Assembly: GCA_026936325.1 (NCBI GenBank) | Contig: JAPTHN010000073.1 | Span: 1,751,864 to 1,815,863 of the forward strand | From: Platynereis dumerilii | Taxonomy: Eukaryota > Annelida > Polychaeta > Phyllodocida > Nereididae | Direction of reading: 5' to 3' | Length of the DNA: 64,000 nucleotides | Part shown: positions 32,140-43,793 of the stretch, piece by piece | Layout of the letters: each line of letters begins with the position of its first letter | Position numbering within the stretch: position 1 is the stretch's first letter | Translations under genes and position numbers: made by a program | The notes under the pieces: generated by a model | Database searches by the model: none | The model's input: the letters and a program-made list of their open reading frames with translations, nothing else | Told to the model about the DNA's origin: nothing

Positions 32140-33398
32140 AGTTTTAAAGTAAAGAATAATTGTTACACCTGCATTTCTTGAATCATAATAATGGAAAAAG
32201 TTGGATACCAAAAATGGTTAATACTACAACGTTTTGAAAAGAGGGGTACTATACCGGGGGCAGGGGGGGGGGCAAATTGGGGGAGGGCAAGTTGCCTCCC
32301 CCCCCCCCGTTGGAAGAATTTAGGTTAAATTTTTGTAGATATATTGCCCAATATAGGAAGAAAAATGAGGAAATAGTGAGAAAAAGGGGAAATGATAAGC
32401 AAAATGGCGAAATGATAAACAAGACGGGGAAATCACCAGAATTGAGGGAAATGGTAAAAATAATGGGGAAATAAATAAAAATAAATTTAAAGAAAAGGAG
32501 ATTTATATGAAGAGTTTTATCAGACTTCCCCATTTTTTCTTCACAATTTACCCATTTTTTCTTCACAATTTACCCATTTTTTCTTCACAATTTACCCATT
32601 CTTCTGGCCCCGAATGATATGCATTCTGCAAAAATATTCCACAAACATTTTCAAAATGTAACCAGCTCATATGGGACGGTTTTTTTTTATCAAATGAAAT
32701 TGTGCTAGGCCCAAAGGTATTCGCAAATATTTCTTTCAAATATGTATCAAACAAAATTTGCAAGAGTTTCCAGTTTTCTGATTTGACTTTCTGCTTATTT
32801 CCATTTAATTTACCAATTTAAAAAAATTACCAAACTGTTAAGCAGAAATTCAAATCAGAAAACTGGAAACTCTTGCAAATTTTGTTTGATACATATTGAA
32901 AGAAATATTTTTATTTCCCCAAAATTTCTCTTACACCTTAACAACTGATAGTATCCTTCAAAAGAGCAGGGTATAACTGATAATATATATCTTCCTTAAG
33001 TCTTTACTGAATTACCAGGAAGAGAACACATTAATTTCCTCTACTTCTTTTTTTAGACATTTCACTATTTCTTTTAACATTTATTTCCCTGGATTTGAGA
33101 TCCTAGCTTTTCCCATTTTTGCAAAGAAATGTGAAATTATTTCAGTTACATCTTCCGTAAATTTCTCAGAATTGCCAACCAAGAAAGTAATTGATTTAGC
33201 TCTCTTAAAATTTCCTAACTTTTTTCATTATATTATTCCGACATATTACTAAGTTTTTATTAATAACTTAGGGACAACCACAACAGTTATGAGATTCTAA
33301 AACAATTTTTTAACATTGTGTTGCAATGCGCAACGTGCAAAAAGCTGTTGCCTTGGTAGCGATTACAATTTTTTAATAAAATAGAAACATACATGTAC
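32140..33398. other. Intron, with simple repeats and a hairpin
   Basis: Intron between candidate exons 2 and 3. It holds G/C runs near 32264-32310, three copies of a 22-base CCATTTTTTCTTCACAATTT unit (32527-32600), and a strong inverted repeat (32725-32910). No other exon was recognised, although the phase problem suggests one might exist. Confidence 0.5.
32725..32910. repeat. Inverted repeat, about 72-bp arms
   Basis: Left arm 32725-32796 (AAATATTTCTTTCAAATATG) is mirrored at 32838-32910 with few mismatches, with a 41-base AT-rich loop. It may be a small foldback MITE in the intron. Confidence 0.8.
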
Positions 33399-33527
33399 CT
33401 TGCATAGTTTTAAGTTTCTTGTACATAGGTCGGCCATTACAAGTGACATTAGTGATGTAGTAGTGACCTGAACAGCTCGGATAGAGAGGCCCACCATCAG
33501 CGCGTCTTAAATAGACATGTCGGCAGG
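33399..33527 (-). CDS. Candidate exon 2 of a secreted-protein gene
   Basis: A 129-base exon with acceptor CCTCTTTTTTAG (33528 onward) and donor GTACAT (33393-33398). Joined in the phase left by exon 1 (one base, G) it is open throughout and reads ACRHVYLRRADGGPLYPSCS, then GHYYITNVTC and NGRPMYKKLK. Three or more Cys and an NVT glycosylation site fit an extracellular protein, and Cys follows directly after the predicted signal peptide. The NGRPxY pattern followed by GGKWV in exon 3 recalls a small module repeated in many invertebrate secreted proteins, but I cannot name it. Confidence 0.65.
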
Positions 33528-36212
33528 CTAAAAAAGAGGAAAATTATACCAACTTACTCAAATTATCCCCCATGCTATGCTATGGGGGATTTTACTTTTA
33601 GTCTCCATTGCATGGCATCCATCAAATATCTCAGATACCACTCCATACACAATGCTCACCCTTTCCTAATGTGCAAAGACAACCCGAAACTTGTCAAGTC
33701 TTACAATAATTTATAAATATCATAACCATTTCCAAATCCAAAATACATTTTTCATCTGGGTTGCTATGCTTTTTGGCCTGCAGCCATGTTTATTTTTTTT
33801 TTAAAGTCAACCCACAGGTGTCGCGACATGCATACATGTATGAACGAAATATTTTGCTCCCCTGCCCCCTGGTGGAAATATTTGGCACAACTAAAATAGG
33901 GAGTGGGTAGAGCTAATGGAAAGGAGCTGGCTCACTCATTGGCCGGCCATGTTGATAACGTGATGCGCCAGCGCACCTGGCGGCTGGAAGTGGCGTAACC
34001 AAGATTGCAAGCTACAATGCACAACAAAAACCTACAGTTTTACATTTTCGGGGCTGGAAATGGACTCAGTGGACGTTTTTGAGTGCGGAAAAAAATACCT
34101 TTATGTGGAATGAGCATAGAATAATCCCCCAGTAATCCGTTCTGATGTCCTAGTGCCGTTTTTATTCTAAAAACGACGTTGACAACAGCAATCCCATTCC
34201 TGTAAACCTGTCATTCTCAGTCGATGTTCCTTCTGCAGGCATGCCTAAAGCACCTAAACCTCTGACCTCACCAGCAGCTGACTAAATTACCTAATTCACG
34301 GATGGCACTCTGCTTAGTTAATGCTCTGTAAATTCAGGTATACCTCAGTTTGGGGTCATGAAGAAATAAATAAAATAAAATAAATTTTAAAGCTTATGTC
34401 TGATGTAAACTTGTTAATATGTATATATACCATTAATTACATCTCATGTTTCTTGAAGAAGTGAATTCCAATCAATGCCCATGGTGCTGCTTTGTATATA
34501 ATGTGCCTTATTGTCATTTGTAACCCTCCACACAGTCAGTATAGCGTCACCAAGTTTTATTTTATGAGGGGGCCAAAGGGGCGCCAGGCCGTTCACCCGG
34601 GGGGCCATGTGACTTGTAATGAACTCTGGGAGTCACTGACAATGATTTTAAGCTCTAAATTAGGGGGGCCAGAGGGGGGCCAAGTGAATTTCAGGGGGGG
34701 GCACCGCCCCCCTCCCCCTGCACCCTGGTGACGCCACTGCACACAGTCAATGGGGGTAGGCGTAGGCCTTGAGTCTGACAAAAAATTCCTGTGTAACCTT
34801 GCCTCCTCCTGTATTTGGTTCCAATCTTTTGCTTGAGACTTTTATTAGTTTAAAAAAAAGCATTATCATAGATATTAGGGAGAATGGGGTCTTTTCCAAA
34901 GCTCTGAAAACTCTGTTTTCTCTTAAATTTTGGTCAGAATTTTTTATATTTCTAGAATATAATTTTGGTCAGAATTTTTTATATTTCTTGTTATATTCTA
35001 AGTTTTTTTAGACGGCCTTTATCTTAAGTATGTTGTTCTTTGGAGACCACTGTCTGACTATAAAAGGATATCATACCCCTCCCAATTTTTTGTCCCAGTC
35101 AAGGTATCCGAGTCAAGCAAACTTACCCTGCCACAAATTCATTTAATTAAATATGATATATGGTGTGTGAATAACAAGAAAGACAATAATTATAGTTGCC
35201 TAGTTGGTTTGTCGCACATCTATAGGATGCATGAGCGGCCAATGAAAATGGGGGGGGGAGCTCGGGGAACTGAGCTTCCTTGATCAGAAAACAGGGGGAG
35301 CTCTTTACAGCTCCCCCAATGGTCACTGGCTAAAATACAATTTTCTGTTCACTTTTTCAGTCCTCGGGGTACTATCAGCCAAAATTATACTCTGGTGGCA
35401 GGAATTTTTTTCCTTTTAAAAATTTGGAATGACATGACGTTTCTGCACTAGCCAAGAGCTCCCCCGACAAAAATTTTCGATATCCATCACTGTATGATGA
35501 GCCTATAATATATATGTATAGATTATAGACCAAGCCTGGGTGAGGGTACTCGAGCTATTAACCCTCCTTATTATGGTCTACCATGCACATTTGTAACACG
35601 AATGGTCCTCAGGGGCCTCTGAGGCTTCCTCTATTTATGCCCAGAAGAACTATATTTTTAAGATTCCAGAAGGTGAAATACTAAGTATTCTTTTGATTCA
35701 TGACAACTCAGCATCATTATTTAAGATCAATGGGGATGTGCTTTAACATTATTGTAAAATTACCTGTTTTAGCTCTGATTTTGCATGGTATTAAAATGGT
35801 TTTGGTTTTTTGACAATTCCGATTAATTTGGTATTGTTAGAATCGACTCAAAAACACAGCTCCAATGGTATCAGAATCATAAAGATTATTTCCAGATTAA
35901 AATGGTTCTGGTTTTCAAAATCACTTCGACGCATCCATATCCTCATATAAGTTGGGGAAGTACCCTTCCCCCCACCCCGGAAGCAAAGCCTATCTATAGG
36001 GCATCACGGAAAAAAATTAACAGAACTTGTGACAAAGTGGGCCTAAAGTGGCGCCCTTCCGCTTTTTTTGACGATCTACACCAATTGTGGTTATTTTTGT
36101 TTTTTGGATTCTGCATGCAAAACAAAAGTTCATCCGAGTCTGACGGGTAAATCCTAATGTTGTACAACACGGAGACTGATTTATTAACTTTTTGTATTGA
36201 CAATTGAGCACA
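33528..36212. other. Long intron or intergenic region with repeat debris
   Basis: Lies between candidate exons 1 and 2. It contains GC-richer sequence at 33940-34070, a possible plus-strand terminal exon at about 34236-34283 (acceptor TTCTGCAG, short frame MPKAPKPLTSPAAD, then AATAAA runs near 34363) that I consider weak, and hAT-like debris at 34565-34740 ending CACCCTGGTGACGCCACTG. G-runs near 35250. No other gene. Confidence 0.45.
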
Positions 36213-36364
36213 CAGTGGCGGATCCAGGGGGGGGGCTAGCGCCCCCACTAGACCACTGAGATTCATAATAGTATTTTGAAGAAAATACACAGCGACGCAT
36301 GCCCGCGAATGCTGAAACACGTCCAGGCCCCCCCCCTAAATGACCCTGTCTGGATCCGCCACTG
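36213..36364. mobile_element. Short hAT-like MITE (CAGTGGCGGATCCAG ends)
   Basis: 152 bp with CAGTGGCGGATCCAG at the left and CTGGATCCGCCACTG at the right, a widespread hAT terminal sequence. Only a partial match (GCACA) is visible as target duplication. No ORF. Confidence 0.8.
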
Positions 36365-38555
36365 GCACAAGACCTTCAAGTTAATTTTATTGGTCCTCGA
36401 AACCTCTACAAGGGCTACATGCACTTTTTACTGCGGTGTATGGAGCCAGCTTGAATTTCAAATGAAAAACTCCCAAGCCCAATCCTGAATGTATTTTTAA
36501 AATAGAAGCAACTATTTACTGGATATACATCTATAGCCTGGGGTGCTTCAGTTGCCCCAACCTTTTCAGATTTTCCTGTTTACGTGATATATAGGAGCTA
36601 GGTTGGATGTACTGAGCATGTCCACCTAATTCCAGCTTCATTTTCAATGAGAACAGCCACCTCCACAGCATTACTTATTCTAACGATATTTCAATGGAGC
36701 TGAATTGTGATTTTCAGGCAAATTGTCATCACTCAGAAATGGCTGGTCTGAGAGACTTGATATTCTAAAGTCTCAAATGTACGGAATATATGAATTTTAT
36801 AAATATTCACTGCAATTACAACTTTGAAGTATGAATTATGAATAATTTGAGGAAAAATAATTAAAGAGGGTTCATCTTAGACTGTGTTGTGCCCTAATTA
36901 TTATTTATGCACATTTTCTATGGCATTTCGGGTATATTTGTGTTCTTGTCAAATAACAGAGACAGGGCACTCAGTGTTGTAGTCGAGGCAATTAAGGTCA
37001 TCTGACTGAGGCATGAGCATCCGAGACGAAACCGCGGCATTCATAGGCGTACGGTGCGCGCGATTTTTTGGGGGGCGGGCACTTGGCTACGAATAGATAA
37101 ATAGAAAATTATTCTGTAATTTTAAAATTATATATACATGTCAATTGGTCTTTTAGATTCGGTAAACTGACAGAAAATAAGTTTGAACTGACAAAAAAAT
37201 CTTATTTTACTAATTACTATTCCAGCAAAATTGTACTTTTTCTGACTGGCCTCGGACATATCTTAGGCCAAAGAGGTCCGAGGCCGAGCACTCCAACGCT
37301 GATACTAATCGACATATGCTGTATTTTAAGTCCAAAACCAGGTGTCATTGCCTATTGGTTCCTGAGTTAATTGACTTTTTCTGGTATTTTTAATGAATGT
37401 AACGGCAATGGATCTGCCCTAATATTGGTCAGGATTTGCCCTGATTTGCTATTTGCCCTGATGCACCCCTCCCCCCCGACTCCTGATACATCCATGTATT
37501 GCATTAACATGATTTTAAAATTTACATAGAAGTCAAATTCTGAAAAGATTTGTAAAATATTGGGGTAGCTGATGCACCCTATAATATATGATCAACACTA
37601 TTGCCTATACTATATAGTGCTTTTTCATAAATATTCATAGCTAAATATATAGGTCTGCAATATTATTTCTAATATTTTTTCTGACATCTCATCATAGTGA
37701 TTTCTCCAACAAAGCCATGCAATTAGGCCTGAGCTCTTTGATTTGAGTGTAATTAAAATAAATAATAAATAATTGGCAGTAATTAGGCAATGCAAATGCA
37801 CTGTTTACAAACTGCACTTAAGGATGCTGACAGCAGTAGGCCTATGTAATCAGTGATTTAATAACAATCACCCAATGTAATTGAATTGCCTTGACACAAC
37901 CAGATGAATTGGGTGTTTTAGTCTGCCAGCTCAATTGCCTGCTGGGCCCTGGAGTGAGGCAATTTAGTTGCTCAGCAGAGCATGCAGTGTGTTTACAGTG
38001 ACGGGAACGCTGTAATCACGGACGTTTTACAAGGTAAATACAGTAAAAACTTCACCAAATACAATGTCAGTTGGTTTTCCTATTCCTATTGCTTAACAGG
38101 GATTTTTTTCCGGGTTCAAAAACGTTTATTTTTCGTGATTCTAGCCCTTAAACATGGAACTGTGTGCCAGCTGCTCTGAATTTCAATGTTTTGATGTGAT
38201 GTTTCCCCTGCCAGCCGCTGCAGCGTCGTGGCGCATGTAGTTAAAATGTCGGCGCCTTGCTAACCAATGAGTGACGGGGCTCTTATATATAGGCTCTGGA
38301 GTGGGTATAGATTGATGTGTAGGGCATGGGGGATATGGAGGCAGTATTCCTGCTCTTGTTCTGAGACGACTGCCAAGGATGACAGTCATTTCATTGGTTA
38401 CAGGGAGAGTGGAATGTTTCACAGTTAATTTGCACTTTGTGAGTCATTTTCAACTACAATGTTTCTCTATAGGACCATTGGGTCATCTCAAAGCATTCCC
38501 ATAACTAATGAGATTGATGTGAGCAGTCCCTTTCAAACAATGGAGTGTTTACAAC
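36365..38555. other. Intronic or intergenic, no gene seen
   Basis: Includes a repeat word shared with 21320-21400 and 39990-40060 (GGCAATGGATCTGCCCT...TTGGTCAGGATTTG), and a GC-rich turn around 37015-37080. No frame with a domain. Confidence 0.45.
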
Positions 38556-38803
38556 CAAGGGTGCCGGAACAGGGGGGCGGGGGGGGGGGGCAATTGCTCC
38601 TCCTGCCCTTGGCCAGGAGGGGCAAGGGGGGCAAGGTTGACCTTTTCCTCTTCAAGAAAAACATTTTTTAGGCCTTAATTTATAGTGAATTGAGGCAAAA
38701 ATGCAAAAGTTTATTAAAAATTATTGTCACCAATGCATAAAATTTTTGTCGTCCTTTGTCGACCAATCACCCCTGCCGCCCTTGTTTCCTTCCAGCACCC
38801 CTG
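38556..38803. mobile_element. hAT-like MITE, same family as 45801-46073
   Basis: Starts CAAGGGTGCCGGAACAG and ends TTCCAGCACCCCTG. The left subterminal G-run and GGCAATTGCTCCTCC mirror the right end of the copy at 45801-46073, which lies in the opposite orientation. No clean 8-bp duplication here; it borders another repeat on the right. Confidence 0.7.
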
Positions 38804-39380
38804 GGAAACATAGAGGCCGTTTGATTGGTCATAATCAAGAGAAGGCCATTTGATTATTTATAACTGATTTTAGAGTATAAGTCAGATGCATAATCATTTG
38901 TCGATCTGTCACCAAAAAGCAGGACTAGTCTCCTTAAATCAAATTAACACTGAAAGTATTGGGTATGATCATGACAAATCATCAGCATGATAACTCATGA
39001 AGTACCATTTTCACAGTGCAACAATCCACTCTTTTTGCATATCATATTGACAGACTGTAAGTGCCTTAGCCTTCGTTTGCTGTGCAGGCCTCAGGCCCAG
39101 GCCTTACAGCGAATGACTTTGATATAGAATTAAAGTGGACTGTGGCACTGTGAAAATGGCACTTTGTGACTCATGATAGCCGATGAAGTGTCATCTTGTC
39201 TATTTTCAACATGGGAAACATAGAGGCTGTTTGATTAGTCATGATCAAGAGTAAGCCATTTGACTTCTCATAACAAATTTTAGAGTGAAAATCAGATGCA
39301 TAATCATTTGTCGACCTGACACCAACAAGCGGGATTAGTGCAACAGTCCATTCTTTTTGCATATCAAATTGACAGACTGT
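38804..39380. repeat. Two partial copies of the 16883-17232 MITE family
   Basis: GGAAACATAGAGG occurs at 38805 and about 39210, each followed by TTTGATT..TCATAATCAAGA-type text and by CACCAA.AAGC, matching the interior of 16883-17232. A GCATATCA..TTGACAGACTGTAA block closes both copies. They form an imperfect tandem of about 350 bp units. No ORF. Confidence 0.7.
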
Positions 39381-39446
39381 AAGTGCCTTAGCCTTCGTTT
39401 TCTGCGCAGGCCTTATATATATGTAGATTTAGTATTATCCACTTAC

Positions 39447-39498
39447 CCGAGGAAACACTTATCAGAAGGACAAACAAAGTAGCTGAAGAGAACATCAT
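39447..39498 (-). CDS. Signal-peptide exon (exon 1) of a secreted-protein gene
   Basis: Starting at the ATG at 39498 (a second ATG follows at once), the exon reads MMFSSATLFVLLISVSS, a textbook short signal peptide, and then meets a perfect donor GTAAGT (39441-39446) in phase 1. A TATA box lies about 105 bases upstream. With exon 2 the cleavage site would fall around SS-A-C. The product is probably a small secreted or extracellular Cys-rich protein. This is strong local evidence for a real host gene; its C-terminal exons are not resolved. The intron to exon 2 is about 5.9 kb. Confidence 0.7.
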
Positions 39499-39601
39499 CA
39501 CCCCTTGCAGAGATCCTGAGAGATGGATTCCCTTTGCGCTGTCTTCAATGCCGATACAGGAAAACACGGAAAACAACAATTTATAATTCAGAAGTGCATA
39601 A

Positions 39602-39609
39602 GTTATATA
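39602..39609 (-). promoter_or_regulatory. TATA box of the signal-peptide gene
   Basis: TATATAAC on the minus strand, about 105 bases before the ATG at 39498, giving room for a short 5' UTR of about 75 bases. Position relative to the start and donor supports a true promoter, though no transcript is known to me. Confidence 0.45.
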
Positions 39610-39659
39610 GTAGTTAGATCTATATGCCATGAATATTATATGAATATTATATTATTTAG

Positions 39660-40234
39660 GCATAACTTTTAAAGATCGTTGTCATAGATGAGTGCAGAAC
39701 GAAACAAGTAATTGATTGCAAACGACTACTGTCATATGGAGAAAGAGAGCTCTTACCGGTTTTCCAAATTGCAAAAAATGTTACCCAGCATCCAAGACAA
39801 GTGTCTATGTCCAGAAATAAATAAATAGAAGAAATGTCAGCATAAGATCGTGGTCCATCTCCTATAATTTAATACTTTTAATGTCACAATAGACGGCATC
39901 ATACTGTACACTAGTGGGCGCAGCTAGGCAGACAGTACAGTCTACATAGGCGTATTTCGCAGCGGGTCATGGGGGGCTGCAGCCCCCCCTGGCATCAGGG
40001 CAAATGGCATATATCAGGGCAAATCCTGACCAATCAGGACAGATCCACTGCCCTGGTCACATCCGTGCCATGTTAAAATTTCAGTGCAAAATAGTGACAG
40101 CCCCCCCGCGAAACGCCTGTGTACAGAGAAGAGGCTGTTACAAACATGCAGTAATGCAGCGGCAGAAAAGAATACACATGAAAATAAAATATCAGAAGTA
40201 CAATATAAGATATCAAGGAAAGCAGACGTCACTT
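39660..40234. other. Upstream intergenic region, no gene seen
   Basis: Contains one copy of the GGCAAATCCTGACCAATCAGG repeat family (about 40017-40040, inverted relative to 21320 and 37400) with a C-run. Nothing coding recognised. Confidence 0.45.
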
Positions 40235-40403
40235 CAGGGGCGTCAGTTTCATTTTAAAGTGGTGGGGCAAATTGTGGTCACACCTTCGTGGAAGATGTCA
40301 GGGGAAAAAATAAATTTTTTATATTCAGAAACATGTATGTATACTTTGGCAAAAAAATGGTGGGGCATCTGCCCCACCAGCCCCATAGGAACTGACGCCA
40401 CTG
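40235..40403. mobile_element. hAT-like MITE with near-perfect target duplication
   Basis: 169 bp: CAGGGGCGTCAGTTTC at the left, GGAACTGACGCCACTG at the right. The 8-bp flanks CGTCACTT (40227-40234) and CATCACTT (40404-40411) match at 7 of 8 positions. No ORF. Confidence 0.85.
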
Positions 40404-40789
40404 CATCACTTATTTGAAGACTGGCGAAGCAGTAAAAGCACAGAACAAGAGAAATAAAAGACAGAAGTTATCATGCCAAGAAAGCCAAAAACACAGATAG
40501 AAGAGTCACTAGCAACAGTGAAGACGCCATCATGAACAGTATATTTCATTATTTTCAATATTTTTTGTAAACATATCACATTATCAATTCTACTTTGTAA
40601 TTGATTTCCTATCTGGGGGCCAGCTAGATACGAATGGCTATTTCTGGCAACCATAAATAAACTACATACATACATACATGTATTCATGATGCAGCAATGT
40701 GGCAGCACTGCAGTGACTGTACATGAATTAATGTATGAAACATTGGCTTGGAGAAAGCACATGTATGTTTCAGGAAAAGTCAATTCATA
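40404..40789. other. No gene seen
   Basis: Ordinary AT-rich sequence; a short CATA tetranucleotide run near 40664-40678. No coding evidence. Confidence 0.45.
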
Positions 40790-41047
40790 CACCGTTGCTC
40801 ATAAATATGGAATACTTCAAAATTTTCCATTGAAATTGACAACTTCAGCAACTTCTGCTGGAGCACAGGACAGTCTGAGTCAATGGTAACTACTTCCAAT
40901 GACCGCTAAAGGGCAGAACATGCTGTCATTTAAAACGCATGGTGCAGCGTTAACCCCAGGAAAAGTTACAGCAGCACAAAATATGGAAATTCAGGGGGTT
41001 TTTTAGGGTGAGGTGCAATCGACCAAAAATAAAGAATTCTTGGAAAA
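40790..41047 (+). mobile_element. Tc1/mariner-like MITE, 3'-truncated copy
   Basis: Starts after TA with CACCGTTGCTCATAAATATG and matches 47628-47885 almost base for base (CAAAATATGGAAATTCAGGG is shared). It stops near 41047 without a right end, so it is truncated or deleted. Confidence 0.75.
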
Positions 41048-41639
41048 AATGTAAACCCGCCCGTAAACTGGCGTCAATGGCTAGACAATGCCCTCCAAAA
41101 TGATAATTTTTGTCAAAACGCCCCCTGGTGTATTGTGACGTGCGTGACATCATTAGAAATGTCTGATGAATTGATTTGCTGACTCCATGTATTTCTCTTT
41201 CTCCTCAGAGTATCAGAAGACCCACCCCACCCACATATAACTGTACCCAGAATCCTCTGGGGTGCTCCGATCAAGAAGCGGAGGAATTTCCTGCACAGAA
41301 CAGAACAGAACATGGCGATGTTGTTGATTTTTTTGGGGCTAAAGGGGCAAAAAATGGTCAGAATTGAACAATTTTTAAGTCTAAAATTATCTCCACAAAC
41401 AGGAGAAGTCATTTTTGTAATCGATTCTACTTTAGATTCAATAATAAAGATGGGGCGTGAAAACGCGAAAACGGAGCGGACTTTAATGATTCTGAAACAA
41501 AAGGTAACTTTTATTTTGAATGTAAATTGTGAAGAAAATGATAATAATGGTAACTAGAAATCGGGTAACCGCGAAGCGGTGACAAAACTTCACCCATCAT
41601 GGTGATTATCGGCAATGAAATGAAAGTGAGAAAACACGG
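41048..41639. other. Unassigned; weak splice/promoter-like signals
   Basis: A pyrimidine-rich TTTCTCCTCAG (41200-41210) followed by AACTGTACCCAGAATCC and an ATGGCGATG start (41313) hints at a promoter or exon, but the frame (MAMLLIFLGLKGQKMV) shows no domain. Considered weak. The stretch at 41560-41600 (AAACTTCACCC) is echoed near 43700 (AAACTTCACC) and may mark the ends of a repeat that includes the next two features. Confidence 0.3.
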
Positions 41640-41918
41640 AAATGATATTGGAAATGGTATTTGAAATGATACTGGAAATGATGTTGGAAATGACATTGAA
41701 AATGACATTGGACATGAACATGAACTTGAACATGAACTTGAACTTGAACATGAACTTGAACATGAACTTGAACATGAACTTGAACATGAACTTGAACATG
41801 AACTTGAACATGAACTTGAACATGAACTTGAACATGAACTTGAACATGAACATGAACTTGAACATGAACTTGAACATGAACTTGAACATGAACTTGAACA
41901 TGAACTTGAACATGAACC
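41640..41918 (+). repeat. 12-bp minisatellite (CATGAACTTGAA)n
   Basis: About 17 copies of CATGAACTTGAA with occasional CATGAA-only units (41711-41918), preceded by a diverged 12-base GAAATGATATTG-type series (41648-41710) that seems to be an older form of the same array. As 12 is a multiple of three, both strands stay open (NLNM and FMFK repeats); these are not genes. Confidence 0.95.
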
Positions 41919-42589
41919 AGTAGTGATCTTTTATTATCGTTTTCATAGCTACGTGTTTTTCAATTTGCTATTTGCTTCATTCCAAAACTGTTATGCCAGA
42001 GATTTAGTTGAATAATTCTGTTTATTACAAGCACAGATTTCAGGAACTGACTAAGTGCAGTGACAGATGGATGATGTATGTTTCACTTGTTTAGCTTGCC
42101 ATGGCTGAAAGATGCTTCAATGAACTGTAAATGAACCAAACAGACTACTTAGCCTCAAAGGAAAACTTTACAATTACTAACAAAAAAGTTGTTTGAAATT
42201 GTGATGACTGCTGTCTTGTTAAAAACGGCAACACATTTTGTTTGGAAAACAATGAGGTGTAACACTCAGCTTAGACCTGCATTGTTTGTTGTGGTTGTTC
42301 ACAAACAGTAACATTGCCTGACAGTGTTCAATTCATTTGTCATTAACTGTGATGTCAAACTTTAAACTGATATGTCACAGATTGAAGATTAGACCAATCA
42401 CATTGACAGATACCCTCTGATGTCACGGTTTAACTGCAAAACGAAGTTTTCAAAAAACACGTAGCTATGAAAACGATAATAAACTGTCAGAGCAATGACA
42501 AAATGTTCAACATATGAAACTAGAGGAGAATTTGGCCTTTCCAAATCTATTTCAGATTCCCTGTAACATAATTAGGACCGGAGCTAGGG
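41919..42589. repeat. Inverted short block, otherwise no gene
   Basis: Left border TATCGTTTTCATAGCTACGTG (41935-41955) reappears inverted as CACGTAGCTATGAAAACGATA (42459-42479), so 41935-42479 is a 545-bp unit with terminal inverted repeats, probably a MITE. The interior has no ORF. Confidence 0.7.
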
Positions 42590-43735
42590 TGAATTGAAAT
42601 AATGCTATAATTGAGAAATGTGAAAAAATATCGTAAATTTTTCCTTCATTTTTTGACCTTATGACCTTTACGGGGTGACGTAGGTCAATCCGAGGACCTT
42701 GAAAATTTACATGATGCCTCTAGGCTATTGTAGCAAGTATGTCTGGCATTTTTGTAACAATATCTTGATTCCTTGTCTGTGTAAAAAAATCACATGTCAA
42801 AAACGTACAATTTTTCGTCATGTTTGACCTTGAATTTGACCTTGAAAATCATTTTCAAGGTCAAAACCAATATTATTTTCAGAATCAAGATGCGAAAATG
42901 GTGGGACAAATTAATTATTGTAACTCTCGGATCGATATTTCCATGTCAAAAAGGCGATAATTTGTCATTTTTCAACATTCTCCGGTTTGCAATATTTGGA
43001 ATTTTGTAGAAAATTAAGGTAGAATGTTAGAGGATTTTGGTTTGCATATTCTAAATGCACATGTTGTTGTCTGTCTAGAGAAAAAATATCAAAGTGATTT
43101 CATGAAAAAAACATAATTTTCAGAATTTTTGAAAATGAGCCCTTTTTGCACTTTAATTGGCAAAATGACCTTGAAAAATGAGGTCAAGGTCAAATTTGAA
43201 GGTAGGTATGGGAGTTTTAGGGGTATCTTTGGGGGGGTCTACTATACATTGTTATGGCCTAAAATTGATATTTCAGGGTGAAAATACCAAGGTCACTGGT
43301 TTGACGACGCGGTTGATATTTAAAATTACGTAACTCAAAAACTAAACATGGGATCATCACAAAGATGAGTCACTGCATTGCGTACGTCATTTAGGTAACT
43401 TCTGGTGTCAGGCTTGTGACTCTGTGACCTGCGGAGTCTGACTTCCCGTGCCGAGACCTCTGAGACTAAAATTTCACCTGTGCAACATTGACCTTGACCT
43501 ACTTTCTTGAAATTGGGTCAGATTATGTAATTTACATGTAAGACATGTCAAATAATTGATATGATTACCTGAAATAAATGAAATTATGAACTTTGAAATG
43601 GTCTGTGACCTTGAAAACTAGATCAAGGTCGATTTTTTTTAGATTTTTTCGAAGAAATTAGGGTTGCCGGAATAATAATAATATTTACGAAAACAAGAAA
43701 CTTCACCTTTGTAATAGGTGAAGTTTAATAACATT
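42590..43735. repeat. Sequence dense in TGACCTTGAA/TTCAAGGTCA half-sites
   Basis: TGACCTTGAA or its complement recurs at about 42823, 42838, 42855, 43167, 43183, 43489 and 43609, with AAGGTCA-type variants between. The block CCTTGAAAATCATTTTCAAG (42841-42860) is a perfect 20-base palindrome. TCAAGGTCA is the extended half-site bound by ERR/NR5A-type nuclear receptors. This may be a repeat family whose unit happens to contain the site. It ends near AAACTTCACC (43698). No gene. Confidence 0.6.
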
Positions 43736-43793
43736 TTGTTGTTGGACATTACTGGTGATTAACTGGTCCTGCGCTTGGTAAGACGTCATTAAT

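Noticed and set aside
34236-34380. Plus-strand terminal exon MPKAPKPLTSPAAD with AATAAA
   Set aside because: Acceptor and poly-A signal are present, but the coding part is 14 residues, has no partner exon and lies on the strand opposite to the gene whose intron contains it.
22641-39498. Lectin-like exon as the last exon of the signal-peptide gene
   Set aside because: Same strand, but the phase left by exon 3 does not fit the frame of the lectin-like exon at the visible acceptor, and 9 kb with a LINE and repeats lies between. Not excluded, but not supported.
41590-41946. Frames of FMFK or NLNM repeats on both strands
   Set aside because: They are produced by a 12-bp minisatellite that has no stop in several frames.
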